Assembly: GCF_024713975.1 (NCBI RefSeq)
Contig: NC_091110.1
Coordinates: 15,467,501 to 15,531,500, forward strand
Direction of reading: 5' to 3'
From: Paralichthys olivaceus
Taxonomy: Eukaryota; Chordata; Actinopteri; Pleuronectiformes; Paralichthyidae
DNA length: 64,000 nt
Below are positions 1 to 13,790 of this stretch, piece after piece. The translations under genes were made by a program, and so were the position numbers. Position 1 is the first letter of the stretch. Each line of letters starts with the position of its first letter. Below the pieces are notes generated by a model. The model had not been told where the DNA came from and searched no databases. It saw nothing but the letters and a program-made list of their open reading frames with translations.

Positions 1-1243
1 AACATTAAGGTTTTTCATGTGTGTCCTAAGATAATAGACAAATGCCTCATAAATATAAAATATGAGCATTTAATACCATCTGTACAGGACAATTCTTTAT
101 TCACAGTCTGTGTTGCCTCCACGTCTGTAATCCTTACACCTGTTCATGAGACATGGCTTCACCAGCGTCTGTGACTGTAGGAAGATTATTAATAATCCAG
201 CGTTCACTCGTATCATAGAGGCAGATTAGAGATTGATGGGCAGACATGGGTTAGACATGGGACACAGGCTTATAGGCTTTAATGCAGAGCTGCACACTGG
301 GCCAGCCTGCTGACCGAGGACTTCTGTTTGGAACCAGTCTTTACACACATCATAATAATAACCCTCATTATAAATCTGAATTTTAGCTGGGAGTGTATTT
401 CCCAAGCAGAGTTTCTAAAGGTTTAAAGTTGGTACAATTAAATCTTTAAACATTTTAGCCATCGACCATCTGGATTTTAAATATAGAAACCACCTCAAGT
501 TCTCCATTCATTCACTTTTAGAAATATTGCAAGAGTGAGACCTCAGCTCACTCTGGAAGATTATATAAAGTTAACTCACGCTAATATACTTTCTCGCCTG
601 CACTGTTGCACTTAATTCAGGATTACTGATTCCTGTGAAACTGGTACGCTATCAACTTGGGTTATTTGGGTGTGACATCTTTCCCAGGGGCCGAGCTCTG
701 AGGTGGAATGGAACGCGGAACAAGTTGAAATTAGCTTTACAGTTAAATTATCTGGCATATAAGATATAATATATGTTATTAATGAAACTCCTTTTAGTTT
801 ATATTTGTACCATAGCTTAAGTTAGCTACATGATCTGTGACAGCTGCCAAATAAAGATGTTGCACTTTCAGAGCATCTGGTTGAACGAAAGAAAAGTTCA
901 GTCAGCGTCATCCGAACGTTTCAGGATGACCCACTTCACAGTACATTAGCAGCCATTAATTGAATTCAGATAGTAGGTTTAAGTGCAGAGTAGACTCCAC
1001 ATTGACAGAACAGTCAGTACAGATTAACAGAACAGTCTTTGCTTTGGTGTTTGTTTACTAAATGTTAGTTTGACTATTATATGAGGTATATATAGATCAA
1101 GCTTAATGTAAATACTCTTTTAGGATTAAAATATGTCAGCATGGAATACGTGGGCCTTATAGACAAATAATCTCCACAAAGGGCTCGATCTGGTCACAAC
1201 TTTGGCCTCAGATTCTCACCTGTCTCCTTTTTAACTGTTACAG
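1..1243. other. Noncoding left flank, probably intron 1 of the cspg4-like gene
   Basis: No coding exon is recognised here. The first exon seen begins at 1244 with a partial codon, and in CSPG4 it follows directly after the signal-peptide exon. The signal-peptide exon must therefore lie upstream, probably outside the window. The stretch is AT-rich with no clear repeat or RNA gene. Confidence 0.6.
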
Positions 1244-4200
1244 TGTCATTCTACGGTGACGGCTACATCCGCCTGCGAACTGCGGAGGCATCTGTTCAGA
1301 ACTCTCTCCATGTCCGATTTCGAACCTCCAGTCAAGCAGGGCTGCTTTTTTTGGCAGCAGGTCACAGAGACTTCTTGCTGCTGGAACTGATCTCTGGTTT
1401 TCTGCAGGTAGGTTATTGAAGCAAACTGTATTTGCTAGGAACCATTCATTTGTTTAATTTCAATTTAAAGCACACACATAGGATATATAAGGGAAAAAAA
1501 CATCTGGATTTTAGTCATAGGCAGATTAGTCAAAGTGAAAACTGTCTCGAGGCCCCTTACATAACGATGCCTTGCACCTTTAAACCAAGAGAAAAGTATT
1601 TGTCCCTTGGGCCGTTTTTGCTCATATATATTGGCTTTTACTATCCTGAGGAGAGAAGACTGAGCGCAAGCAGCTTGGTGTCAGATTGCTGGCAGAGGGG
1701 AAAAAAAAAAAAATCCTTTGGCACTGGCTTCATTTCAGAACAAGTTTCTTCATGACCATGTTAAGAGAGAAGACCACAGAAGTTTAATGAAAGCTCAACC
1801 TATAAGGCAAAGCAGCTACACATTAGATAGTTTGTTTATACTTTCTTAATGGAATATTTCTTTAATATATACTTACACACAAATATATGACATCTGTGTT
1901 TTACTTTTCTGGCCACCTTTTTTTCCGACAAATTCTACTTTGTCCTTGTGCAAAGAAATAGAAATTAAAATCATATTCTACTTCATGTGTTTTATCCTTC
2001 CCTGCCCACCTCCCCCTTCGTCCCTTAGGTTCGTCTAGACCTGGGCTCAGGTGAGCGTTTACTGCGTTCAGAAATAGACATTCACCTTAATGACCTGGGT
2101 TGGCACTCTATGGTTCTGAACCATAACCGGCATAATGTCACCATGACCGTGGACAGCAACTCTCACACCAGCCTCCATATGCCAGGACCGGACCTGGAGC
2201 TCAGTGTGGAGGATGGACTTTTTGTTGGGGGAGCAGCTGGTCTGAACCACCCCTACATTCTCAACATTTCCTCTGGGTTTAGAGGTTGCGTGGATGAAGT
2301 GGTGTTCAACAAACATAACCTGCTGTCCAGTTTAAGACGGTATTCTGGGTACAAAAATGTCCACGAGGTATCTCTAGGCTGTAATCTGCAGTTTTCTGCG
2401 ACAGAAGAAGATCCTGTCAGTTTTTTCAGCTCCAAAGCCTTCATGTCACTCCCACCGTGGGATGTACCACAGGAAGGTGTGTTTGAATGTGAACTTCACC
2501 CCTCTGCAAGAGAACAAGATGGCATAGTCCTGTACAGCTCCAACAACCAGGGTGGGTTTGTTGCTATAGAGATCCTAGATGGTAACCTGGTGGCGACAAT
2601 AGGAAATGGAGAGGGGAGTAAAACTGAGCTGCGTTCTCTAACACATGTCCATACTAACCACACTTGGTACCCCATCCAGCTGCACCTGCTACCCAACAGC
2701 CTTGAGCTAAAGGTAGACAACGAGTTAATCAAGGGTAACCTGAGTCCAGAGCTCCAAGTCATCCAGCTCAAAGGACCACTTTTCCTCGGAGGCTTGGACA
2801 AAGAAACATGGGAAGAGGCGGGGCAAGCTGGGTTGCTCTCTGCCTCGTCTTTTAAAGGCTGTCTCCGAGATATTAGGGTGAACACTCAAAGAACGGGCCT
2901 CCCTCATTCCGCCATCACCAAGGACATCACTGTGGGCTGTGGGATGAGACAAGACCTTGAGATGATGACGACCACCAGCCCAACACATCGTCCTGAGTTG
3001 GTTATTACAACCTCACAACCAATGACCAACAATAAGAGGACCCCTAACTTTTTGTTGCTGAGAAAACTAGAGGTAGCAGAGGGAGGCAGAGCACCGCTGG
3101 AGCCCAAACACATAAAGGTAGGATTTGTTGTCTCCTGCAGTTCTTGCTTTTAGTTTTCGTCAACATTATTTAAAAAATAAGATGGAGCTAATTGTCATAT
3201 AAATCTGTTTCTATTTTCTCCCCTTTTCAGGTGAATCTGAATTTTCGTAAATTGGGCATCCATCCTTCCCAGTTGCTTTTCCGTATTGAGGAGCAGCCTG
3301 TTCACGGTCAGCTCCGGCTCGACCTCAGCCCAGACCCCGATGGGACGCTAGAAGAGGTGGGTCAAGAGAGGACGATAACAATAGGAACCGAGGAGCAGGA
3401 CAGGACCTTCAGTATGCTCGACCTGTGGCAGGGGCGTGTGATGTATGTTCACAGTGGTTCAGAGGACCAGAATGACTTCTTCATGTTCTCAACCTTCTCC
3501 AGCAAGAAGGAGGTTCCTGTTTTTCTGAAGGGCAAACGGCTGCACCAGTTTGACATTAGCATCAGTCCTGTTAATGATGCACCTGTGCTCAGCCTCCCAG
3601 AGGGAAATATTTTTACTCTGCTGGAGAAGTCCAAACGACAGGTAAGCACAGCAGAATGCCTGGAATATATACTGTACATATTTGTGCTAATGAAGCATAA
3701 GAAAATGAAAATACCAATTCATCGTCAATGTCCACAGTTGACCACAGATGTGCTGAGAGTGTCAGACCCTGACAGCAGTTCTGAAGGGCTGATGTTCAGC
3801 TCCCTTGGCGAACTCTATACCGAGGCCGGACACCTTCAGCATGAGGATTACCCAGAGAGGTTGGTGCTCTGGCTAGTGAGGCTTTACAATAGCTCACAAA
3901 TCTTCTTACAACCACTCATTGAAGTGTAGGACATTCAATCAGGAACAGAACATGTAAGTTAACAGGGTTACACTTGTCTTTCCAGGGCCGTTAACATGTT
4001 CTCATTAAATGATCTGGAGGAAGGCAAGATCAGCTTTGTCCACTCTGGGGTCTCCACCACGAGGCTGCCACTCAGGGTCAGCGACGGGGAGAAGGTAAGA
4101 GATGTAGTAGCTTTCCTAAACTGAAGTAAAACAGCAGAAGTGTTCAGGTATTCTCTGTATTTGCTCTTTGTTTCCTCTCTTTTCTGCAGTCAAGCAACAC

Positions 4201-7200
4201 GGTAGTTTTGCGGATCATGGCGGTGGCACTCCAACACAAACTGGTGAATAACACAGGATTGGAGGTGAACCAATGTGAGGCTTCCATCATCACTACCAGT
4301 CACCTTGCAGTACAAATTAATGTAGCTGATCAAGCAGTGGAAATCCGATATGACGTGATAGAGCCGCCACGATATGGTGAGCTCCAGCGGTTGCACTCAA
4401 GTGGCGACTGGAAACCGACAACCTTGTTCTCTCAAAAACATCTAGAAAAAGAACGGATCCGTTACCTCAGCTCGTACAGTGGCCTTCAGACCCAGAACAA
4501 CATCACTGATCACTTTAAATGTAAGATCAGCATCGGTTCCCTGGCCAGCGAGGAGGTTGTTGTTCCCATCACGGTACGCTGGATCCACTTTAAGGTCACA
4601 CGAAGCAAGATGGAGGTCAGCGGTGTTCAGTCGGCTGTCATTACTCCTGAAAACCTCCATGTGGTTTCAAAGGGGGTCAGACTCAGTGAGAACAACCTCT
4701 ACTTCAGACTCCTTACAGTACCGAAGAAAGGTCGACTGTTTTTTGACAACAACGTTCTACAAAAGAACTCAACCTTCAGCCAGAAGAACATCACTGATGG
4801 TTTATTGAAGTATGAGCTGTTCAACAGGCTCCTCGATGATACGAGAGACACATTCAGCTTTCAGGTTTTTTCAACACACGCCAACTCAACAAGTTACGAC
4901 TTCAGGATCAACATCAAAACTGAGTCAGCGGCCTTCACTGTTGTAAACGAAGGCCTTTCAATACCGGAAGGAGGGAGTAAAGTCATCACCAAAGACATCC
5001 TCTTTACTCACACGGCAAGTAACCGGGAAGTCCAGTACAGCATCGCAGTGAGCCCCAAGCATGGACAGATCAGAAGGATCAATCTCTCCAACTCAACATC
5101 CATTAACGACAACATCGCAATCTTCACAAATCGGGACATTATGGAGGAGAGGATCATGTACGTTCATGATGACAGCGAAACCAAGCAGGATTCTTTCACA
5201 TTTCAAATCCTGGTTTATAAACAGCATAAACTGGTCAGCAAGAAGGAGGATCGTAACATGAGCGAACACACCTTCAATATCTCTGTGAAGCTCGTCAACG
5301 ATCAGAGACCTGTCAGGGTCATCGATAAAGTTTTCCATGTGGCCCGTGATGGCCAGAGGTTGGTGACATTGAACGACCTTCGCTACAGGGACGATGATTC
5401 GGACTTCGAGGACGAGTGGTTGGTGTACACGCGGAGGGGGATTCCCATGGGAGAGCTGGTGCTGGCCAGTAATCCCAGTCACAAACTGTACGAGTTTACA
5501 CAGCGGGACCTTGAGCAGGTTAGCAATGATTTATCTTTTCCTCATCATCCAGGTGGTAGAATAACTCGAGTCACTAGAGCAAAGGTATATAGAGCTGTTT
5601 TACTATTTAGATGTTTGTTGTTGCCCTTCATGTCCGAACAATTCAAACATTTCTTTACTGTAGATCTACGATCAAACCCCCTAAAATACTGAGTCACATA
5701 TATTAGCACTCTTCAGATGACATATGGCATTTGTTTATTTATTTAAAATAAATGTATTTGTAAATTTAAACATGCTTATGTTTTTCTTTCCCCTCCTCTA
5801 GAAAAAGGTGTTGTTTGTCCACAGAGGAGTGAGTTCCGGGCGTTTCGTGCTTTTTGTCTCCGATGGGAAACATTATGTTTCAACACTGCTGGAGGTGATT
5901 ATAATGTCATCACACTTAATGTGTTTTCTGTGAAAGCTCCATCAGCAACACAGTATTAGCCAAGTGGCTAATTTTCAACTGTTATAAGATAAATACAATC
6001 AAGAGAAGGCAGGAAAATCATAAAAGCTGCCAAAGACAATAACAAAACTAGTCAAGCAGTTTTCATAGTTGGAAAAATAAAGTTTAAGCATCAACATTCA
6101 TTCTTCATTATAACTTCTTCTACAAATGATTTGCTGGTAGTTGAATATTAAGTATTTAAGAGTTTAAAATAAAATAAAAGTCTGTGATAATATTGATGTG
6201 TGTTGCTACTGCTGCTGTAATTACTTGTTGTCTCTGTTGTGTAACTGGCTGTTACAGGTGATGGCTCAGGATCCTTACCTGCAAGTGGATAACAACACGG
6301 GCCTCTTGGTCCAGCGAGGTGGGATCACGACCATGACCTCTGCAAACCTCAGCGTCTTCAGCAACCTTGACATCCGAGAACCACAAGAAGTGAAGTTTGA
6401 GGTCTTCCTTCCCCCTAAACGCGGTGCCCTCTGCTTTGCCAATGAAGATTGTGACACTGTGAAAAAAGCAGATGCAATTTCAGTATTCACACTGTGGGAT
6501 CTGGTGACGGGGCGCCTGGCATACCACCACGATGGCAGCAGCCAGGAATTGTCAGACTGGTTCAACGTGACGGCGAAAACGAGGGAGAAGAGCAATGAGA
6601 GGCAACCGGACAGAGGGAGGAGGGAGGTGCACCTGGACATTGGAGTGCTGGTGAAAATCTACCTGGAGAGTCATCAGAGGCAGCCAACGGTCATAAGTAA
6701 CCGTGTGGTGGTGGTGGAGGAGGGACAGAATGTCTCCATTACCAGGGAGCATTTAGAGGCAAGTCAATAACTATAACACCTATCAAACTCCAAAATTACT
6801 CACATCTAGGACCTGATGTATATCTATATCAACCTATATAAACTGATTATATTTAATAAAATACTTCAATACAATATAAATCAATTTATTTTGCTCCATG
6901 GTAAATATTTTATTTTGTGTTGTCTTACCACCAGGTGAACCACGAGGACAGCCAGCCCTCAGAGATCATTTTCACAGTCCAGAGTCCTCCCACCCTTGGT
7001 TTTCTCCAGAGGTCCTCCCCCATTAACAAGCACCAGAATAATGGAGAACAACAGCTCTATCAGGTACAGCCAACTTTTACAGCTAATTGCTCTTGGTGTA
7101 TTGGAAGGTTTTTGCCGTGCGGATGCTGGAAAGGAGGTTAACTGGAGCAGAGAATTGTCTTTCCGAAGCCACAAACAGAATTAAAAGCGCTGCAGAGCTA

Positions 7201-10200
7201 ATGGAAACACAGAACTGGGTGATTATTGGGGTGTTTGACCTGTGTGGCATAGTTAGAAATATTGATGTGTGGAGCATAAAGTAAAAAAAAAGTTGTTCAT
7301 ATTTAATATTTAGTATTAAAGGTGTATTAAACCATGAATCACAGCATCACTGCTTTAAGTCTGACATTCACTTTCAAGTTTCTTTATTTTTCATCCAGAC
7401 TTGTTATGCTTTGTCACTCTTTACGTCTCACTGTCTCACTTATATTTCCTGTCACTTTCATCCGTCAAGAGCAAACTTGGCCCCAGAAGTTGTGAACTTC
7501 TGCATCTTAGGGTCCAAAGATTTACAGAGAATTCGATAGGTTGGTCCTCTTGTTTCCTTCACAGGGGAACAGAGAACAGGAGACAACCTCCTTCACCCAG
7601 GACGACCTGAACCAGGGATTGATCGTGTATCATCAGCAGGCTGCAGGAAGCATCAACGACTCTGTTCTGTTGGAGGCAACCAACGGGGTCACAAAGGTCG
7701 GACCTATCAGGCTGGAGATCGACATTGTTCCTCTACTGCTCCCTCTACAGGTACAGTTTGTCCTTCAAGATGGTAAAAATGTGATAATTCCATGAAAAGC
7801 TAAAGAAATTATTCGATTTATCGCTAAAGATCCACACTTTGTGTTTTACAGGTGTCTGACTTGACCCTTGACGAGGGGTCATCCCTGCCTCTGACCCCTG
7901 ACATCATCAAGGTTGCCAATCATCATTTCTCAGGCATGAACTTCCTGTATCAAGTCATCGTTCCACCACGACACGGACACTTGGAGCACAGCCGGATACC
8001 GGGGATGCCCATCACGGCTTTCACACACACTGAGGTCTGACTGAACACAACAACACACAGAGTAGATTGACTGATTATCTTTCAGTGCATTTAAATGAAA
8101 TTTGATGAATTTTCAGTTGGAACGTGAGTACATCTCCTTCATCCACGACGGCAGTGACACACAGAGCGACAACTTCACCATCGTGGCTAATCAGACAGAA
8201 ATTGGCAAGCACAGTTTGCCCTGCACCGCTCACATCGGTGTTACACCGGTTAACGATGAGACTCCTGTTGTTACAACTAACCAGGGTCTGAAGGTAAGAA
8301 GTGAACGAGAAGTGTACAATACAACAAAACCCTTTTCTCTCCTTTTCCATCAACCCTCCATTGTGCGTCCTCAGGTGTGGGTGGGTTCGGTGACAGAAAT
8401 CACCACAGACGATCTCAGTGCAGAGGACTCTGACACCCCTTCTGAGTGGCTGGAGTTCATCGTCACGCCGCCCAGCAATGGCCACCTAGCTCTGAGGACT
8501 GCCCCCTCCAGGCACATCCTGAACTTCACCCAGAATCACATACAAAGTGGGCAGCTGGTGTTTGTGCACAGTGGTGAGAGGAGGAGAAGCTCGACAGATT
8601 AAAAGTTTTGTAACTGAAGTAGTGCATAGTTTTTATTAGCTAAGATTTACCTCTTTTTGTGCAGGTGCGGCAGCCGGTGGCTTCCACTTCCAGGTGAACG
8701 ATGGTGTTAACTTTGCCCCTCGTCAGATCTTCAGCACGACTGCCCACTCTCTGGTCCTCACTCTGCAGAAAAACCATCCGATGGAGGTCTACCCAGGTAC
8801 AAGAGTTTACTCAGGCACAATACAACATCGTGGTTCAAATCTGTGTAGGTCAGGTGGCGGAGTTGTTAGGAAGCGGCAGGAAGCTCATCACCTCCTCCCA
8901 CTGTGTCTTTGTTACCTTTTTAAAGGTTCTGTGACACCGATCACTGAGCACGAGCTTCAGGTGGTAACTGATGATGTCAGCGATGTCAGGGGAAACCACT
9001 CTGTGGTGTTTACAGTCACTGCTCCTCCCAAACATGGCCGCCTGCTCCGACGCATGCCTGACAACTCTACACAGGACATTTCTATGTTCACGCAAAGCAT
9101 GGTAGGAAATCTTATGTGTTGTGTGTACAGAATGTAAAATTAGATGGTAAACTATATATATAGTTTATATATATATGTATATCTTCATGTTCTCTCAGGT
9201 GAATGACGGAGTCGTCCTGTACGATCAGAACAATCCAGAGTCGGTGGGATGGTCGGCCACAGACGCTTTCTCTTTCACCGTCTCCTCTCCTCCTGCTTTC
9301 CTGCCTCCACACACCTTCACCATCTTAATCTCCTACCTCGCTAACAAGCATCATGACAACCCTCAACACGAGACCAGACTACTGAACAACGCAGGTTCTG
9401 TTCAACTCAATCTAAAACACTGCACTGATCCAGTTTTAATTCATATCTACTGAAGTTTGTTTTAGTAGAGACAAATTCTAATAATTTGCCAGTTTCAGAT
9501 TTTCAGACTCTCCAGCCACAGTAGATTGAATGCTGCTTATTATTGTCTCAGTTGTGAGGAAGAACACACAAATAAACTGTTTCTGTTGTTCAGGGGCTGT
9601 GGTGGCGGAGGGAGGCAGGGTCACGATTGACAGGGCAAAACTCGATGCCTCCAATCTCCTGGGGAAAGTTCCAGATCAACACCGGAAAGACCACCACATC
9701 CTGTACCGTGTGATTTCTCCTCCACGTCATGGGGCTCTGTCTATGCAAGGACATAATCTCACCAGGTGCTGGGGTCATTTCTTGATGCCTGAATGTTTCT
9801 ACCCATGAGTAATTTTGGGAAATAAATCTCCTCGATAATTTATTTGAACAAAGTTTGGTTTCTTTCTTTTTTTTCATCCTTCCCCAGAGAACAACCAGAT
9901 TTCTCACAGATCACCTTGAATAAGTTCGGCATCACATACATCCACGACGACTCTGAGACGACGAGTGACAGCTTCACGTTCCAGGCTTGGGTTGCTCCTC
10001 TGGATCTCTCCTCCTCCTCTTCCTCCTTCTCATCATCATCCTTGTCTGCACTCTCCTCTGATTCCTCCTCTTCCCCTTCCTCCTTTTCCCCTCTCTATTC
10101 GATATCATCGCCCCCCTTGTCGTCACTAGACGTGGATTCTAATCGCAGAGTCAAGGACAGCCTGGCGGTGACGGAGACCTTCAACATCACAGTGACACCA

Positions 10201-12975
10201 GTCAACGACCAGCCGCCTCTCATCAGGAGCCGAACCAAGGGCATGAAGGTGGTGGTCGGAGAGAGAGTCGTGCTTGGCTCAGACTACCTACAGGTGAGTT
10301 AGTGAACAGATTCAGGTTATTCATCAATCAGCTGAAACATTGATCTTATTCATCACATGTATCTTAATTACAGCAGCCCAAATTATTTTATTTTCAAATT
10401 TCTATAATAGAACTCTGATGTTTTTGAATATCAGTGTTAATTATGGTTCAACATGTTGATGTATCCAGGTTGAGGACCATGACACCCCTCCAGAGGAGCT
10501 GCACTACCTTGTGATCAGTAAACCCAACAACGGCTACCTGACGCTGGGGGAGAGACCAGAGCCTGTGACCTCATTCACCCAGTACGACGTCAACCACTGC
10601 CGGCTGCATTTCATACAGCAGGTGAAGAGGGACTCCGGATCATGGACACTTCACATTTCTGTTTAAAACCTAAAATTCTTTAAATGCAAAACTACTAATG
10701 CATTGTAGTCTGTCACTGTCCTGTCACTGCACTGTTTTCTTATTGCCTGTAGGGGTCGCCAAAGACACGTGATCAAATTACCCACATGCGGCATAAAATC
10801 CAATTTCTCATGCATATGGATTCATTATAAAGTTAACTGGAATTATTAGTTAATATTAAATATTCTTGACTTTGCTTTCACCATTGATGTAAATCAACTT
10901 GCAGGGATTTTAATATTCTGAGATTTGTAATTCTCGTCAGAGTCGTATTTGAGTTTGCTGATAACGAAACTTTATTTTTGTGCTTTTTCATTCTTTTCTA
11001 CTCTTTCTTTCATCCTGTCTTCCTTCATGTGTTCCCTCACTCAGGGTGAGGCATCAACAGGAGTTTTCTACTTCAATGTAACCGACGGTCACCACCGCCC
11101 GCTCTACAAACTGTTCAGTTTGGAGGTGATTAAACCCTCTGTCTCCATGGTGAACAACACTGGCCTGTCATTGGTTCAAGGCAGAACCGCTGTCGTTCTG
11201 TCAACCAACCAGATGGCAGCTCAGACCAACGGTCGCAGCCTGGCCAACATCACCTACACGGTCACCACACACCCTCTCCACGGACGTATCGCTATCAACG
11301 ACCAGGAGGTGACGACCTTCAGGCACGAGGACCTGCAGTTTGGTCGCGTCGTCTATCACATGACCGATCTCAGCGAATCAGAGGACATCTTCCAAGTCTC
11401 GGTGTCGGCCTCGTCACCTGGTGTTGATTATGGAAATGTAACGGCACAGACAGTGAAGGTAACTGTGCGGCCTCTGATCTACCTCAGGGAGCAGATCAGA
11501 GTCCCCAGTGGCATCGCTGTGAAACTAGGGAAAGCCATGATCGATGCCTCTGAGCTGGCGAGAATCAGCCGAGCCGACCCGGTGTTTCAGGTTCTGTCGC
11601 CACCAAAACATGGAAAACTAGTCAAGGTAAAACTCTTCAAAATGCTCAGCTCCATTCCTACCTGACCTTTCTGTCATAGAGGCCCTAAATCTTTTATGAT
11701 GGACATGGTGTGGAATTTAAAGGGACATTCATGTTTGTGCTCTAACGAGATCTATATCTGATTTAAAATTACTTACAATTTTGTATTGTGTGTATGCAAT
11801 GTAATATTTTCAGTTACCATTTAATTTTACTTCTGCCTTCTGCTGTGTGTGCATGTCTGCAGATGACCTATGACCCTAACCGAGCATCAGAGGTCCTGAA
11901 GTCGTTCACCTTCAGAGACGTGGTGCAAGGCCGAGTTGCCATCGAAGAGACTCTGAGTGATGGCGAAACCCAACTCCACGATAACAAATCAATGCTCGAG
12001 ACCGCTCAAGGCCACACCCCCGCCAGACCTCTCAATGATTCCTTTATCTTCCTCGTGAAGGCTGGAAATGTCCAACCAGCCAAGGGCGAGCTTCACTTCA
12101 CCATCTTACCCCACCACCAGATGCATCACCCTCCAACTGGCTTAAATAAGGAAGACAGTGAACACACCACAGTCCGTATGCCATCACAGAACAGGACGAC
12201 TGCAGGAGGAGGGAGAGGAGGTGGAGGATCCACGACGCTCAGTGTGGAGGTGGGTTTGCACCCTCACATTCTGTTACAGAAGAACCACAACAGGACACAG
12301 CACAAGTTGAGGCCTCACAGTCGCTGGGGGAACCACACACGCAGCGGGAGTCATGGAGTCAGGTCAGGGAGCGCTGCAGAGGGAGCGGGTAGGGGTCACG
12401 CTCATGCTCCTCAACCCCACACTCCTTTCTCAGACAAACAGGGTCCGGTGAACCCTCCCGACGTTAACCCAGTTCATGTCGAGGTCCTCCCTCGACCCGC
12501 CTCCGACCCCCTCCTCATCATCCTGCCGCTGCTGGCCTGTCTGCTCCTCATCATCATTCTCGTGGTTCTGATTCTGGTGTTCCGCCACCGAAAGGAGAAA
12601 CAGGCCCGGCAGCGGCTCCTCCGGGAGCTGGCTGCGGTGGCGTTACCCACTGAGGACAGCCCTTACCTGGGACGGCCGGAGCGGAGCGTGGCGATGCCAT
12701 CTGTGGTGGTCACCCCGCTCGGCCCTGCAAGCTGCCCCAACTCACCGAGAGAGCCGCTAAGTCCCAGGAGGAGGAGGAGCCTGGCCCCTGGGATGACCTT
12801 CTGGGGGCCGTTTGAAGCTGACGGACCAGGTGGCGATGGGAATATTAGAGGTGGTACCATTAATCAAAGAGATAATATGATCTGTCGTAAGGAATTCACA
12901 GCTGTCGCTACAGGATTCAAGGCCTCTGTGAGTTCTAGGTCCCCCACTCTGAGAGACAACCAGTACTGGGTTTGA
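1244..12975 (+). CDS. cspg4: CSPG4/NG2-type chondroitin sulfate proteoglycan, 5'-partial, 21 coding exons
   Basis: Single-pass cell-surface proteoglycan that in the family binds collagens and growth factors and acts in adhesion and progenitor-cell signalling. Exons: 1244-1407, 2029-3117, 3231-3641, 3738-3859, 3986-4094, 4190-5518, 5802-5894, 6258-6758, 6935-7063, 7565-7750, 7852-8034, 8117-8293, 8375-8573, 8665-8796, 8926-9101, 9199-9394, 9594-9765, 9888-10293, 10469-10621, 11045-11626, 11863-12975. Phases close throughout, giving about 2,540 residues (human CSPG4 is about 2,320). The order is two laminin-G domains (exons 1-2), then many CSPG repeats with the recurring pattern FTQxDL...VxYxHDGSE...F and spacers of the type PVNDxxP, a transmembrane helix, a basic juxtamembrane stretch and a C-terminal QYWV PDZ ligand. 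The first residues, SFYGDGYIRLRT, match the mature N-terminus of CSPG4, so only the signal exon is missing. Intron 8 uses a GC donor. Because its neighbour is snx18 rather than snx33, this may be the second vertebrate CSPG4 copy (cspg4b) rather than the strict CSPG4 orthologue. Confidence 0.93.
6759..6764 (+). promoter_or_regulatory. cspg4: GC-type 5' splice site of a cspg4 intron
   Basis: The exon ending HLE (6758) must join in phase 0 to VNHEDSQPSE at 6935, as in other CSPG4 proteins. The only donor that fits is GAG|GCAAGT, a classic GC-AG intron with otherwise perfect consensus. No GT donor lies in frame nearby. Confidence 0.8.
10009..10125 (+). repeat. TCC/TCA-type coding repeat giving a serine-rich insert in cspg4
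   Basis: Inside exon 9888-10293 about 39 codons form a low-complexity run with 25 serines, built from TCC, TCT and TCA codons. It interrupts a CSPG repeat between the strand SDSFTFQAWVAP and the strand TFNITVTPVNDQPP. Human CSPG4 has only a short loop at this place as I recall it. The reading frame stays open, so it is a tolerated loop expansion. Confidence 0.8.
12511..12582 (+). other. cspg4: Transmembrane helix of the cspg4-like protein
   Basis: About 24 hydrophobic residues (LLIILPLLAC to VVLILVF) are followed by the stop-transfer cluster RHRKEKQARQR. It leaves a cytoplasmic tail of about 130 residues ending in QYWV. A low-complexity Gly/His/Ser-rich stalk with SG dipeptides precedes the helix. 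Confidence 0.9.
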
Positions 12976-13790
12976 AGGAGGCGATTCAAAGAAAAACTGA
13001 CTGTGCCTTAGAGGTGTATTTTAGTGGGAAGGGTATAAATGACATACGTGGTCACAAGTTACAGTACATCTGCTCTGCTGTGAGCTGAAAAGAGAATAAC
13101 AAAATGCACATTTGATGAAGAAATGTAGAAAATGTCTGATGGCCATCATATTCAAGTCATTCCAATGAACCAACTTGAACTTTGTTGTAGTGGCATGACT
13201 GACAAGTGTTATTTCACGTTTAAAACATTCCCCAACAGCAACGGAGCTGTGAGGTTTTATTCAAAGTCAATTATTTATGCTTAGGCTGCCATTTTTAACT
13301 GTCCCGAAAGGTATTTTATGTCAAAATACACAGTTTGCAACAACAAATCTTGTACTGATTCATCAAAACACTGGTTTAACACCTGTAGTGATGAAAATAG
13401 TGCTATATTTTTGGAACTAGCCTTGAACACAAAAATAGACTTTAGGTTTATCGCATGTACTGAGTCAGATTTGATGTAGCTGAATTTTGGGTTCGTTTAA
13501 ATGAGAGTTTGTATTTTTCCTGGAAACTGACATTGCTCATCTAGTTGCTGTGTTACTTCCTTGAATTCAAAACTACATTTACCTCTCATGCACAAGTGTG
13601 ATTCACCATTTTGCAGTTTTCCATTACTGTGACTGTCTCTGATCGTCCGTACAGTGTTAATAAACTCATAGTGAGCTATGAAGACATAACACAACATCAC
13701 CTTTGAACCTGTATATACCTGGATTTGTTTTCCATGCATTGTGTAAAAAAAATATTTTTAATAAATGATGTTTGTTAAAGGCTTTCTTAA
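12976..13790 (+). other. 3' untranslated region of the cspg4-like gene
   Basis: AT-rich sequence without an open frame runs from the TGA to a polyadenylation signal at 13760. The length of about 800 bp is normal for a fish 3' UTR. The end is inferred from the signal only. Confidence 0.6.
13760..13765 (+). terminator. AATAAA polyadenylation signal for the cspg4-like gene
   Basis: AATAAA 785 bp after the stop codon, followed by a T/G-rich stretch (tgatgtttgttaaag). It is the first good signal after the stop. Confidence 0.6.

Noticed and set aside
12663-12860. Antisense open frame under the cspg4 cytoplasmic tail
   Set aside because: Shadow of the GC-rich coding exon on the other strand, with no features of its own.
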